The notes under the pieces: model-generated
Seen by the model: the letters and a program-made list of their open reading frames with translations, nothing else
Told to the model about the DNA's origin: nothing
Databases searched by the model: none
Program-made: the position numbers and the translations under genes
Part shown: positions 10,401 to 22,490 of the stretch, piece by piece
Layout: each line of letters starts with the position of its first letter
Position numbering within the stretch: position 1 is the first letter of the stretch
Assembly (NCBI GenBank): GCA_947652115.1
Contig: OX393565.1
Coordinates: 25,309,023-25,373,022 of the forward strand
Source: Blastomussa wellsi
Lineage: Eukaryota > Cnidaria > Anthozoa > Scleractinia > Plerogyridae
Reading direction: 5' to 3'
DNA: 64,000 nt

Positions 10401-12877
10401 TTGGGACATGGGATTATTTTCCAATTACAGCTTTGTAGATGGATCTGTGGAAAGGAGACCAAGTTCAATATTGCAAATCGTTTTATGAATTTGAACCTTG
10501 CTGAATCTATCATTATTTATGGTTTTCTAACAGGCTCGTACAATCCCTTGTCGTTACTTTTTTTGAAATTTTCATTTTCCTGACTTAGTGAGATCACTTC
10601 AGAGACAGAACTGGGAATTCAGGCAGCTTGACAAATTTTACTGAAACGTATAGTGATATACATTTTATCTACAAACGTTAAGGCACTTTCTTTGCTGGCC
10701 ATTTTCTTACCTTTTCTAGATCTGGAAGAAACAGGAGATTTATATTCAAAGCATGAACCTTTCATTTATAAACGATACTCAACAGAAGTCGATTATACAT
10801 AATTCTCTTAAAAGCGATTTAAATATAGAGTATATAAGGCGTTACACAGACCGTTTTTTTTTTCTTATTTTTGCAAGGACATGCATCCATTTCGCTATTT
10901 GTAATCAAACCTTTACCTCAACATCTCTAGCCTCCCCAGTCCACTCGCATCCTACACTTGGACAACATACGTGACACGAAAGGATGTTTCGTTCAGTGGC
11001 TTTGTCGGGGAATATGTCCTGAGCAGTAAAACAGCAGTTCAGTGATAAGAAGCAATCTATTCCAGTCCAAATAAGACGAAGTAGATGAGCAAAATTCAGA
11101 TATTAAATTCTGGTTTCAGATTATGCAGGCTGAAAAGATAATGTGGCTTTCCATCAGTTTCAAGAAACTACAATCGACGCATTCAAGGTTTTGGTTTTAC
11201 CAAAATTGATCTACACATAATCTCTCCTTATGAAATCAATAAGCTGCACACGTAAATGAGAATATAGACAATCGTCAGCTACTCTAGAGAGCAGTGTCTT
11301 GAAAGATGTACCAGCAAATTCTCCGAAGTAACATAAACGTGTATGGAATTCTGTAGCAAAGGAGAATCTGATTTTAAAAAACAATCTCCAAATTAAAGTT
11401 CTCATTGGTTTTTGTGTCAACTGCTGATCAATATATCTGCGTCAAACGGCAACAATACACCGCTCTGTAACAGACCCACTGAAGTCCTACCCAGTGGATT
11501 ATTTTCCCCTACCCAGCGGAAATTTAGTCTCCCCAGTACCCAGTGAATATTTTGATTTTACCCAGTGACTGTGCAGTGTTACCCAGTGTATTTTGTTTGC
11601 AAAAAATAATAATAAAAAATAAACAAAATAAAACAGAAAACGAGCGACCCAGTGGGAAATTAGCCAACTCGGTGACTTTTTTCCCGAAAACCCAGTGAAG
11701 AGAAAGATTCCACTGGGTCTGTTACAGAGGGGTGTAACAATGATTTACTGCTGGCATATTTAATTGCAAATAAAAATAAATTTATAGTTTTTGCGTGCTT
11801 TTCTTCAAGTGAATGAGTTTGTTTGATCGCGTGCGTGGATAATCGTTTAAAGAAATGACAGGAAATGGAACGAAGACCCAGGTATTTCGTTTGAATTTCA
11901 ATTAACAGACGAAGAAGAGCATTGTTTTCAAATTCGTGACTTTTCAACCTGAATTTTGTAAACTTTCGCTTGAGTCAGAAAAATTGCGTGACCTGTAACC
12001 ACCTGTAATCGATCACAACTTATTGAAATACACCGCTCTTCCCATCCCTGCTGTTTATTTATTAAAATTGTCTGGAATGTGACCAAGAATGACAATATCG
12101 TAGACGTCATGCTGTGTGGTATAAAATGTATTCCTACTTTTGTGAAAATTTGTATAAAATATACAGTGATCACCTTTTCTCGATCCAAAGGTTCCCTATC
12201 GACAGGACATTCAGGCGCTTGCTGTCTGAAAAAATGATTGATGCATTTCAGTGCGATATTGTGTATCTGCTATTTAGATAAAGTATTAATAAAACCAACG
12301 CCTTGAACCTATAAGTAATCCGATTTGCAATGAAAATATCATGCTAAAGGAAAGCTACGCTAAAGGAAAGCTACGCAAAAGGAAAATAAAGACGTTAGTG
12401 GTAATGTCTACATTATTTTGTAAGGGAAGTAAATATTTAGCTATATTCTACCATTGTGGTTGATGGTAGACTGGCCGATATTATAAAATACAATATTTCT
12501 CCGTTCGATTCAATTTCCGTTGTGCTGAAACTGTACATCAAAATAATTAAAATATACCCCTTGCAAAAGGTTCTTTCTAAAATATATTGACAAAACGGTA
12601 TTACCAAACAATGAAATGCTTCTACTTTTATGAAACGAGCACGTTTTGACAATTACTAGAATGCTTTGCCGCACGCGCTGCTTTCATGTATATTATTTTC
12701 GTACCTTTTCATCGCTTCATTCAAACATCTCTTGCAGTATCTGTGTCCACATCTTGTGAGAACTGGTTCTCTCAAAGGTAACTGACAAATTAGGCAGTGA
12801 TAATCATCAAGCACGGCTGATACAAAGTCATATTCATACCCCGAAGGCAAACCATCCTGTTCCAGGACTTCCGCCAT
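7476..12877 (-). CDS. TRAF gene T2 (TRAF6-like RING/zinc-finger/MATH protein)
   Basis: Seven exons: 12705-12877, 12174-12225, 10917-11018, 10280-10444, 9549-9620, 8684-8761, 7476-8162, all with GT/AG borders; lengths sum to 1329 bases, 442 residues. The N-terminus MAEVLEQDGLPSGYEYDFVS leads into RING motifs CLIC, RCGHRYCKRC and CPVD (a C3HC3D-type RING as in TRAF6). TRAF zinc fingers follow (CPSVGCEW, CPNPRCQM, CRRHPTECSNGCG, CPQTVVNC), then a coiled coil and a MATH domain with APYIWKLSDF, GYKMKLAMYPNG, YDAILPWPF and RRGFGRFFSHE. RING-TRAF proteins join receptors to kinases and make K63-linked ubiquitin; here that is inferred from domains. Exon 2 is the 52-base type. Its exon 5 is one codon shorter than in its neighbours. 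Introns carry a 279-base MITE, a SINE fragment and a Harbinger MITE. Confidence 0.93.
8501..8660. mobile_element. Harbinger-type MITE in T2 intron 6
   Basis: A 160-base element with termini GGGTGCGTTC and GAACGCACCC, arms of about 40 bases (GATGATCTAGATCACGATCA and complement), and TTA on both sides (8498-8500, 8661-8663). Same class as the element at 2730-2917 but of a different family. No coding capacity. Confidence 0.85.
8780..8885 (-). repeat. tRNA-like SINE fragment in T2 intron 5
   Basis: On the minus strand GGTTCTCGTAACTCAGTTGG resembles a tRNA 5' half with an A box, and after it AGACTCAGATTTTTTTC then CTTTGTCCCACGC matches the body of the SINEs at 38356-38790. The B-box half is missing, apparently by an internal deletion. 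Confidence 0.6.
11457..11735. mobile_element. MITE with 6-base duplication AACAAT in T2 intron 2
   Basis: The 279-base element starts ACACCGCTCTGTAACAGACC and ends in its near-exact reverse complement. AACAAT flanks it at 11451-11456 and 11736-11741. The interior is built of degenerate repeats of ACCCAGTG, at least six copies. A solo end of the same family is at 22212-22249. I do not recognise the superfamily; no coding capacity. Confidence 0.75.
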
Positions 12878-14890
12878 TTCGCTTCGAAACTTGATTTATG
12901 ATTATTTGAGTCACGAAATTCACTTCAAGAATTTGTCACGCCAGGCGCCGGACCACCGGAAAGATAACTGAGGGCGCGACTAAGCCCCCCAAAGAAAAGG
13001 TCGTCACGCTATTTTTGTTTTTTCTGGCAGTTGTTTTTTATACATATTTTTAGCTTGTTTGTTTACGTTTATATAGTCAGCCAATCGCGTAACAGCATTT
13101 TATATCATCCCTTTTAAACCGTGTAACCGTTTGTTTCCATTTTCACTTAGCATTTTATGCCCCAGATGAAGGTTGGTTTAATCCATCCGAAATATTGGGC
13201 TTAATTAAAATACCATCAGTTTCGAGCTGTTCGATCAGCCTTGCATTATTAATCGTGTTAAGGGACACTGTCTCACGCACCACGCCAAAAACGCATGAAC
13301 TTAATCATGTGTTTACTCCGACAAAAACCGACAAACTGTGGTCCAGTTTCGTTAAGAAAACACTTTGCCAGTGTACTGAAGCTATAAAAGGAGTGATATA
13401 TCATTGTTATACCATCAGGAGTTTGGGATCTCAATTGGACCTTGTGGCTTCAAAAAATAGCTGAATTTTAATTATTGTTCGCCCTTCCTTAAAACAATTA
13501 CTTGATATCTTCATGTTGACATTTTATGCATATTTTATTTGTGTATGAGCAAAAGTATTAAGTCATAGTTTTCGAAATACCAGAAAAATCCCCGTGACAG
13601 AGTCCCTTTGACATAAACCGTTTTTATTTTGGGGTGAATTTCGCACTGCCGGAACTTTGCTGTAAAAAAGAAATATGAAAGAAATAGTCGAGTCACACCG
13701 CGTTTACATGACGCCGGAAAGAATTTTCGTACCGGAATGAACATCTCGCTCCGACGCAAATAGCGATGTTTCTCGTGACGGCCAACCAGAACCTAATTGG
13801 CTGTTGAAACAATGACTTCTTTTGTTCCGTGGTTTGCAAATTTGAATATCAAACGAAATGTGACGCCAATGTTTGTGAACAAGAAATATCGCTATTGATG
13901 TACGATGAAAGTGATTTATTTATTTTATGATTTACAACGTGAGTGGAAATCACGATTGCCACGTTTTTATTAGCAAACCTTGATTTCACAACGACTGCCA
14001 CGTGTTGACAAAAAAAGCCATTCCGCAGATAAACGTTTTCAGCTGCCATAGACAGATAACAGTGTTGAACTCTCTTACTGGTCATGATACAAACTCAATA
14101 CCCCCACCAACAACAGCAAGCTTTATTTGCATGACTATAGTATTTATTACAGTATTGCAAAAGCTTCTTCTTAATTAATTTACTTATTAACCAATTAATT
14201 AAGTAATTAATATAATATAGACATTACAATCATTACTCAGATATTATGAACTATTCAAATCATTGTAACTAGTTTGTCTCTCAGTTCAAAGCATGTTGAT
14301 ATGAACGAAATTTAATTGAATGTTTACAATAATCAGTAGAATTCATAAGACGGGGTAATAAGGCCTCATGTGAAGTTAGTTGTAGAGATGGGATTTTGGA
14401 TTACATTTTAGAAAAGGATGACTCTCTTATTGGAGAATAGCGTGGACAATCCTAGAAAAAATGAGTTTCATCTTGTTAGATTTAGGTAGGCAGAAGGGCT
14501 ATAGTTATTTTTCTGATTGTGCAATCAAAGCTAAGCTTTTGTGAGTGTTGAAGGATTTGGGTCCAACAGGAGATAGGCATGCGCCTTTGACGTATCCCGC
14601 GTATCCGCGAACTCCGGCCCCTAGCTAATGTTTGCTTTGCAAGTTGTGAGAACATCGTTCAGATTTTTTTAAGAGAATGCATGGGAAATTGCTTTCCCCC
14701 TGACAATGCTGGCGTGGCAAATATGATGAATAAGGTTGCCGAAAGTCAATAACACAACCTTTGTCAACAATAGCGTAAACGTCCAAGAAAAGTTTGTCAA
14801 GTTATAATGTTCCCGCCATGATCATCGTTATATAGATGTGTCCATTGAATGGACGTATATAATCAACAGTACTGATAAGGGAAATTAATT
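12878..14890. other. Spacer between T2 and T3
   Basis: No supported gene, RNA or complete mobile element. The only long frames (13195-13464 plus, 13535-13759 minus, 13849-14085 minus) lack recognisable domains and splice partners. 14889-14894 is AATAAA on the minus strand, about 86 bases past the T3 stop, a candidate polyadenylation signal. Confidence 0.5.
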
Positions 14891-14979
14891 TATTGTAGTG
14901 CAGATAGCACTATTTACACCTTTTTCTTTCTTATTCCGCCGACACAAATTTTAAGATGCAAGCGTGGAACATAATACTG

Positions 14980-17900
14980 TCATATCTCAACCTGAAAAAT
15001 CAAAGCGTCATCTACAACGTAGCGCCTTGAGTCAAGTATCTCGTGAGAACAAAAACAAGAAAACCCGCGCCCAATGTTTTCTTTCCCCACAGGCTTTTGA
15101 AAGTGTTTCAAGTGTTTTCTTGGATTTATCACCTTGGCAATGTTTTCCCGTTCGACCGGATCTTCCTGCTGATCAATCAATGTGAATCTGATTTTGTGTC
15201 TGAAAGGCCAGGGTAATATATCGTCACATTCACCTTTCATTACAATGATGTACATCGATAGGTGGGTATTCTTGGCGAAGCCATCTCCATTCGGGGTAAT
15301 TGATACTTTTAACATGTAGCCATGACTATCTGTGTAGAATGGGACACTTTCTATTTCAGCATTTCCTCCAGCCTTCGCTTGTCCCAAAAGTTTACTAAAA
15401 TCGTTAATCTTCCAAATAAACATCCGCGAAAACTCTGAAAGTTCTTGTTGTATTTTCATTACAATTTTCTGTTGGCCCTCGTTTATCTTCTCTTCAAATC
15501 GTCTCTGAAATGTATTTAATCTCTCCATCAGTTTTTTTGTTGTCTCTTCAGTGTTATTTAACCTAACTTCTGTGTTCTGTAACTTAACTTCTGTGTTCTG
15601 TAACTTAACTTCTGTGTTGTTTAATTTAGTTTCTGTGTTATTTAATTTAGTTTCTGTGTTATTTAATTTTACACAAGCTAAGTCAAGGTGAAGTCTCATG
15701 GTAGCCTGAAGATGAGATTCCACTTCTCGTCGTTGAACCTACAAGAGTAGAGTTGTTTATTCAGACCCACTTGCAGCTAAGAGCTGGATAACAGGATCGT
15801 GCGCATATTACACATAATAAACATTTATCTTATGACAAAAAATCTGAGTATTTCACAGTTACAAATTCTGACAGTCTTTTTGTGTTACACATTTTGTTAT
15901 TATAGTTCCGACAGCTTCGTAACGAGTACGAGTGAGCGGTAGTTACCCTTCTATTCATGGCAAGGCCGTAAACAGGATTGGACGGCTTTAAATTACACAT
16001 AAATGATTCGCAAGCAGCAGTCCTACGGTCTTCTAAAGACGACAGGCCACTTAGTATCAATGCCTCGTCATAATGTAAATTCGGAAGAATTATCCTAACA
16101 GCGCGCTTTTGAATTCCCTCCAAAGCATCAGACAGATACTTTGGCAGATTCGCGAATAAATAGAATAGATAGAAACATTCTTTACCGGGCAACTCTTATA
16201 TAAAGGCTGGTGTTTGTGTAAAATAAGCCGGCAATGCCCACGCCATGCACAATTTAATGTTTTCCTTTTAATTTCCGCTTCAAATACACTAACAAATATC
16301 CAATGCGATCGCATCAAATAAATATCTACGCTTCAGCATCATTTACCGATCCCAGCCTTATACCGTAGTACGCACCTTTGTTTCGCAACCCATCTGTTCA
16401 TAAGGGCACGAGATCGTCGTCAATGGACAACTACGATCGATGTGAACTGGAATCTGAAAGAGATCAATTATGCTTTCAATAAACAATCGAACGAACTGAT
16501 TTTAAACAAGGAACGCAATTGAAATGACAAATGAACGAAAGAGCGAGTGAATGAACGGAAATCTTTGAATACAAATAAAGAACGTCACTTTGTTATATTA
16601 CGTATGCGGTATTGGAATAACACAGTGCTAACATTTTCGATTATGTTTTCTCAGTCTACGAAAAATATGAAATAGTTCAGTTAAAATGCGCACTGATTTG
16701 ACTAACAGGGAGAAAGAGAAGGTTGGCAGTTACGCCGCACCGGCCGGCTATACTCAAAATCTTGAGTCTGCCTTGCATGCACGACCTATTTCTTATAGCT
16801 TTCGTTGACTAACGAGAGCGGATGACCTCAGAAATCTCATAGACTTTGCCACATTTCAAAAGAAGAAATCCACCATGTATTACGATTCATTTTCGAAAAC
16901 TTTTTTGTGTTAGGACCTGTTCTTTTGACTGCCGACGCCATGACCAGTTGCAATGGCCAAAGGAGAGACATTTCGCATAAACTTTCTATTCTGGCGCTAT
17001 ACTACAGCATATTAATATATTTTTCATTTAATCGGCCATATATGAATTAGCGCTCACTAGCCTCATGCAATCAACCCAAAAAACTGGAACTCAAATTTCA
17101 ACTACAACGCATCAAACTATAAACCTAGCTACAAGAACAATTATTCAATTCATTCCCTCACAATAGTTACAGAACTGAGTTTACGATTTCCTTTTAAGTT
17201 TACATAGAGAGATTTAGTTAATGAGATATTTAAGTTTGAGTGTAAAATAAGTTAAGTTCAGATGAGGAACCAGAAAAGCCGAGAAAAGAAAAAATATAAT
17301 ATTTAACTTTTCAACTGCAAAGACAAATCACTAAAGTCAGCTAGAACACACTGTTAGAACTGAGAAAAACTTGAAAGCCTTACCATTTCCCTTGAAATTT
17401 TAACACCACAATTATTGGGACAAGATACTGGAAACTTGCTGCACTGCCCAAAATGATCCTGCAGGAGAGAATTTCGATGTATGATGACACTCTTGGTTAT
17501 ATATCATGTGTGCCTGGCTGTTGCTATTTCTCAATAGACCAATTCCGATATATTAAAATTCTATTATGGCGCCGAGGCTTAGGGGAATAAAACAAAAGAA
17601 ATTATTTATTCATCCCTAAACCTCGATGCAAAATATTTTGTTTTAGTCCCCAAAGCCTCAGTGACATGTTAGAATATTAATATATCGGAATTGGTCTATT
17701 TGTTTAGATTCCACTACAGTTTTCCACTGTATACCTGTGCCCACAATGCCAATAATGAACATGGAGGTATAATTTTAGCAAACCATAACATTACGACAGT
17801 CGTGCTTCATAACAAAGTCCGTTTTTTGCGACAATAGGGAGCGTTTGGAGACGAAATTTCTTAAAGCAGAAACGCAACTGATAGTTTGAAAATCACTTGC

Positions 17901-19600
17901 TGTAGTCGTTTTTCGTTAAGAGTCCATTACATCGCTGGGGGCAAGGTGGTTTGCTTTCACTCCACGCAACTCAGAGAAGAGTAAATAGCGAAGCGGGGTC
18001 CAATAATTTGTATTCTATTTCTTGTTTCTTACCGGTTAGGAAAATGAGAATTTACCTGCATCTGACACTCTGGGTGCGGCCCACTGCAGTGATCACATTC
18101 AAGGATTCTCCACGGGCACTTGATCGTCACGTGATTATCGAGATCCTTCATCTGCACTGTCACGTGACAGCTTTCGTTGGTACAAGAGACAAGTTTAAAA
18201 CGGCAAGATGCCAAGTGATCCTGTTAAACACACAAAACATATACTTTGAATTCGGTTACTGTCAAATCCTGTTGAACCTACACTCCGGCGAGCAGTTGGC
18301 GATTGGCTTCCGTCAATCAAAACTTCATAACAACCTTATATGGAAAGGCCTTCGAAGGGTTTGATTAATCAAACGCTTTAAGCTTAGGTCACTGAAAAGT
18401 TGTGATTGGCGGAAACCTATCTCCAAAAGCTCGCGGGAGCTTTGATTCAACGGGTCGCGTATCAGCAAAATCGTGTATAGAAAATTGCATTTTATTTCTT
18501 TTTTTCACTTGCATGTACATTTACTGTTTTTATATACCGGACACTACCATGCACAACGCCAGAAGACCATATAAGCTACTACTGAAGACTTATTATGCAA
18601 TAACTAATAGTTTGAACTATCTCATTATCCAATAATTCATCTCTAGGTTATATATTTCGTATAAGACATTTGGTTGTTTATTACAGATAGAGTATTTGTA
18701 TAAATTTTGTAGGTGTATTTAACAATTAAACAGTAGAGGACTACTACAAGGACTACTACAAGCTTCTAAGCGGTGCCGCTTGTGGGTTCGTGTATAAAAG
18801 AAAAATAAAAGGAACATCAAATAGGTAAAAATATTATGGTTTTGCAGTGAATCGCGGGCTCAAGTCTAAAATTTTTTCCTTAGGGGAATGGCAGGATTTC
18901 GAATGGAGTTGATGACAAATTATCTGTCTGGCTTTGGCTGTGAAATCTTTTTGAATGAAATGTTTTGCACTAGTATTTTTAATGAAAGAATTTTAAAAAA
19001 AATTATTAGAACCAGCAAAGCAAACATGCGGGAGTTACCTGTTTGTTCCTCAGTTCGCCAGTCCAGTCACAACCTTCACTTGGACATTTAATAGCAAAAG
19101 AAAGAATTTTCCTTTCGGTTGCTCTGTCTGGAAAGACATCCTAAATAGACATTAAGAGCAAATGATCATAAAACTTTATATCTAACTACAAGTCCCAAAA
19201 CTGAAAGATAAAATTATCATAACTTTATATCTAACTACAAGTCCCAAAACTGAAAGATAAAATTATCATAACTTTATATCTAACTACAATTTCTGAAAAT
19301 GTAAACAAGTTCAAGTTTATTGTACACTGTTTACAGAAAACTAAACATACTCATACTCATTATTCTTGGACAAGTCCGTCCAAGGGGGAAAGGTGCAGTG
19401 AGTTTATCCCTATGTTAAGCACCAACCCGTGATAGACCGTGATAAGAGGCCAGACCACAACACCGGGAACCTCGTTTCCTACTCTTTGCGAGAAGTGCGT
19501 GGGTTCTTTAACGTCCCCTGTCTGCCGCAACACTGAAGATGCAGGAGACAGGACCTATGGTTTTACGTCCTTATCCGAGAAGACTAGAATGTTTAACCAT

Positions 19601-19635
<35 letters not shown>

Positions 19636-21575
19636 TGGGGCTCGAACCCGAGACCTTCCGCACAACAGTCCGGCGCTCTACCAACTGAGGTAACCATAAA
19701 ACACTACACAAGTATTAGACCCCTTATATATTACAGAAAAATAAAAGTATACTCATAGAAATTAACTAGTGGAGACAATAATTAATGGCAAGAGACCTTA
19801 TGAGTGACCAAAGTAGCCAATGAGCTTTCGCGTTGGTAACTGACATGTGGATATACGCTGGCGTTGGCCGTATGTTAAGTATTATTTAAATCATGACATA
19901 AATCGTAAGAAATGCGAGATAGAAAAATTTAACTTTTGTTTTACTAAAGACATTTACCCGGTCTCGATCCAGACCCTCCCTGTCCGCAGGACAAGTTAAA
20001 GGCTGGTCCTGAACTTCTTGTCTGTTAAAAGGAGTGAAGAAAAATATAATAAAAAGAAAAGGAAAGTGAGTTGCGTATGAAAACCTCAGCCTTTTATCTT
20101 CCAGGCAGGTCAAATATCGCGCATTGTGGGGACCTTGGGATTAATGACCGGTCATTAATCGAGCAGTAAAGTAAAGTCAAACAATGAGCTCAACTTTTAA
20201 TACTCACTAATTACAGAGTTTTTGCAGATAAAATGGAATACAGCAAGCATTGTATCGAACAAATATTTTTTTAAATTTTTAAGGACAGTTGTTTTTCTAT
20301 TTGCTTGTTTGAATCTACGTGGGATGCTGATACTGGGAGATGTGCTCGCGAGGAACATCAGTTACACCACAGGCAGCCCAAGCTCACATTGTTATCAGGA
20401 TCATATTGCATAATAGCTGTCATGGTAAAAATATAAGAGTTTGTATGGGAATATTTTACAATACCTTTTAGCAAACCGAAATACTGCCAAATCTTAATCT
20501 AATTCTGGGTTCCCCTCTACAAACCAGAAAGCGATTACTCGCCTAAATGGCCATGAATCAGCAAAATAAGCGTTCAGACAAGAATAAAAACACAGTGAAA
20601 GTAAGGTAAGGCAATTTTATTTAAGATTTGGCAGTATTTCGGTTTGCTAAAAGGTGTTGTAAAATATTCCCATACAAACTCTTATATTTTTACCATGACA
20701 GCTATTATGCAACATGATCCTGATCACAATGTGAGCTTGCGCTGCCTGTGGTTACACTAGCCTCATTGGTATTCAAATTAACCACTTCCGCTTTCTCTTC
20801 AATACCTTGAGTTCTGGTTATTTCTGAAATATTCCAAGCCAATAAAGCGTCAATAGATAGAGAGAATTGATGTAAATATAAGATTATTTTATGTGGACGC
20901 TAAAAGCCGAACATGCATGATCTGATCTTTATGTTCTTGATAGAACGAATCAATTCAAACATTTTCATGAGCCACAAGCCCGACCAAGGCATTCTGATCA
21001 AAACAAATGATGCATGAACAGACATTGCTGAGTACAATATTATTTCACTAAAAAGCAGAAAACTTTAAGAAGTGTAACTGTCAAATTATGGAAAACCTTT
21101 TATGCCCGGTTCTCGCTGCTGGCATAACTGAACCGACGGTAAAACATAAAACACATGCAAGAGTCTGAACACCGAGAAAGGAACCCGAAACTGCAAGCAC
21201 GGTGAACAAAACGCTTTGATCTTTAGCTATCTTTGTGCTTTCGCTCGCGTTTCTCAGCTTTTGTTTGTATGTGTTCTTTCCTGTACTGGAGCTTATACTT
21301 AATCATACGTGCGTCACCAGTAAAAGCAACGCCTAACAAGGCCACTCAACTGCTGAAAACTGCAGTTACTGAAATTATAATTTCGCTGGGAAGTTCAAAC
21401 CGCACCTTGTGAAATGTTCCTCGAGGCATTCTTTGCAAAATCTGTGGCCACATCTCGTCAGAACAGGTTCCTTAAGCGGCAAAGTACATATGACACAGTG
21501 ATTCTCATCTTCAATTACATTCACAAAGTCCTCGTCATAACCCGAAGGCAGCTGATTTCTTGGAGCTTCCGCCAT
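14980..21575 (-). CDS. TRAF gene T3 (TRAF6-like) with heptad-repeat coiled coil
   Basis: Seven exons: 21406-21575, 19958-20021, 19039-19140, 18056-18220, 17384-17458, 16376-16453, 14980-15738; 1413 bases, 470 residues, the longest of the array. I chose ATG 21575 (MAEAPRNQLPSGYDEDF) because it aligns with the starts of the paralogs; an in-frame ATG lies 13 codons upstream. RING motifs are CVIC, RCGHRFCKEC and, from exon 2, CPAD. Zinc-finger motifs include CPSEGCDW, CTNESC, CSKFPVSCPNNCG and CPLTTISCPYEQMGC. The last exon begins VQRREVESHLQ, then six heptads of the KLNNTET type (15544-15669), more coiled coil, and a MATH domain with FIWKINDF, NGDGFAKNTHLS, CDDILPWPF and GRGFSCFCSHE. Exon 2 is the 64-base type. 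The closest relative in the window is T5. Confidence 0.94.
15544..15669 (-). repeat. Six-unit 21-base repeat encoding heptads in T3
   Basis: Six consecutive 21-base units encode seven-residue heptads: KLNNTET, KLNNTET, KLNNTEV, KLQNTEV, KLQNTEV, RLNNTEE. The hydrophobic Leu recurs every seven residues, as expected of a coiled coil that trimerises TRAF proteins. T5 has about three related heptads at the same place, so copy number differs between paralogs. Confidence 0.9.
15830..16192 (-). mobile_element. LINE 3'-end fragment in T3 intron 6
   Basis: The frame reads LPKYLSDALEGIQKRAVRII, then LPNLHYDEALILSGLSSLED and RRTAACESF, the typical C-terminal region of CR1/L2-type LINE proteins after the reverse transcriptase. 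The rest of the element is absent (5'-truncated), as usual for LINE insertions. Same strand as T3; intronic, so not part of its product. Confidence 0.75.
17533..17700. mobile_element. MITE-like element in T3 intron 4
   Basis: Termini AATAGACCAATTCCGATATA and its reverse complement bracket 168 bases. The inner arms, about the words GCCGAGGCTTAGGGGA and TCCCCAAAGCCTCAGTG, also pair imperfectly. No clear target duplication and no coding capacity. Confidence 0.65.
19160..19290. repeat. Tandem repeat, about 53-base unit
   Basis: The words AACTTTATATCTAACTACAA and GTCCCAAAACTGAAAGATAA recur in tandem, two full units and a partial third, in intron 2 of T3. Confidence 0.7.
19370..19697 (-). repeat. 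tRNA-derived SINE in T3 intron 2
   Basis: Minus strand: A-box region CCTCAGTTGGTAGAGCGCC, then GGACTGTTGTGCGGAAGGTC and B box GGGTTCGAGCCCC, followed by a body with ACGTAAAACCATAGG and TCTGCCGCAACACTG words (as read on either strand). The tRNA-like head with a long unrelated body is typical of a SINE, not a functional tRNA. Confidence 0.7.
20367..20751. mobile_element. Fold-back element with about 125-base arms in T3 intron 1
   Basis: The sequence 20367-20498 is repeated in inverted orientation at 20628-20751 with a few mismatches (for example CACAGGCAGC at the outer end, TTTGGCAGTATTTCGGTTTG at the inner end). The 130-base middle is unrelated. No ORF. I could not define a target duplication. 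Confidence 0.75.
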
Positions 21576-22490
21576 TTTGGGAAAGACTCGAAAGTGAAAG
21601 CTTCGAGGGGTCAAAATAAACTGACGTAAATCATGACCTTTATTTTTCTTTTGCGAAGTTCGGATTGGATGACCTTCTCACGGAAGAGTTACTCTTTGTA
21701 ATGTATCAGTACCGCTAAATAGAATCCCCGTATCTCGGAATTGCAATTACTTGCACATAACATAGCATTTCTTTCATGCAATTATTGTTTATCAAATTTC
21801 TGCATCTATTCTTGGATCGGTCTTAATACTCTCGAGTATTTTCAGTTCATAAAACTTATCGAACTTTCTCTGTCCAGTCACGTGACGCGATATCTGGAGA
21901 ATTCGGCGCCACATTTTGACTCGTCTCCAGTCGTCTCGGAAAAAATAACGGGCGCGGGGAATGAAGGGGAAGGGAAGGAGGGAAGGAGGTAGAAAGTTTC
22001 AGATCAGAGACGTCGAACGCTTTCCATTTGAACGGAATTTTCCGTGGAATTTTTTTTAACAAATGGAACTGCGCTATTCCTCATGTTCTTAACACCTACT
22101 CCCTCGTAAAATATTTCCTCGCCCCAATCTTCCACAGCTCCAAATCCAAGATGGCGGCCTAATACGCAAATGTGAACTCGCGCGTACAAAATACGCCTGC
22201 ACTGCAGGCTACTGGGTAGGGTTTCAGTGGGTCTGTTACAGAGGGGTGTTCTGAGCGAAGAATACAATTACAAAGATTGAAGCTGCCATAATGAAAATTA
22301 AACTTCCGAAAAAGAAGACAAATAAAATTTTAACAAGGCTTGATTTTGTTATTCAGTTGCACTCTGTTCCTCTTCCGTTCCTATTTTGGATCGGTTGAAA
22401 CTTTAAAATATAAACTAGTAAAGGTAAAATCTTTATTTGTATTTCCTTCAGGACTTAAATAGAATTAAATTAATCTAACTAGCTATCTAA
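21576..22490. other. Spacer upstream of T3
   Basis: No gene recognised. Contains the presumed T3 promoter region and, at 22212-22249, a solo end of the ACACC...CTCTGTAACAGACC MITE family seen complete at 11457-11735. Confidence 0.5.

Noticed and set aside
18029..18364. 137-codon plus-strand frame at 17951-18364
   Set aside because: It is antisense to T3 exon 4, which has clear zinc-finger cysteines and splice sites.
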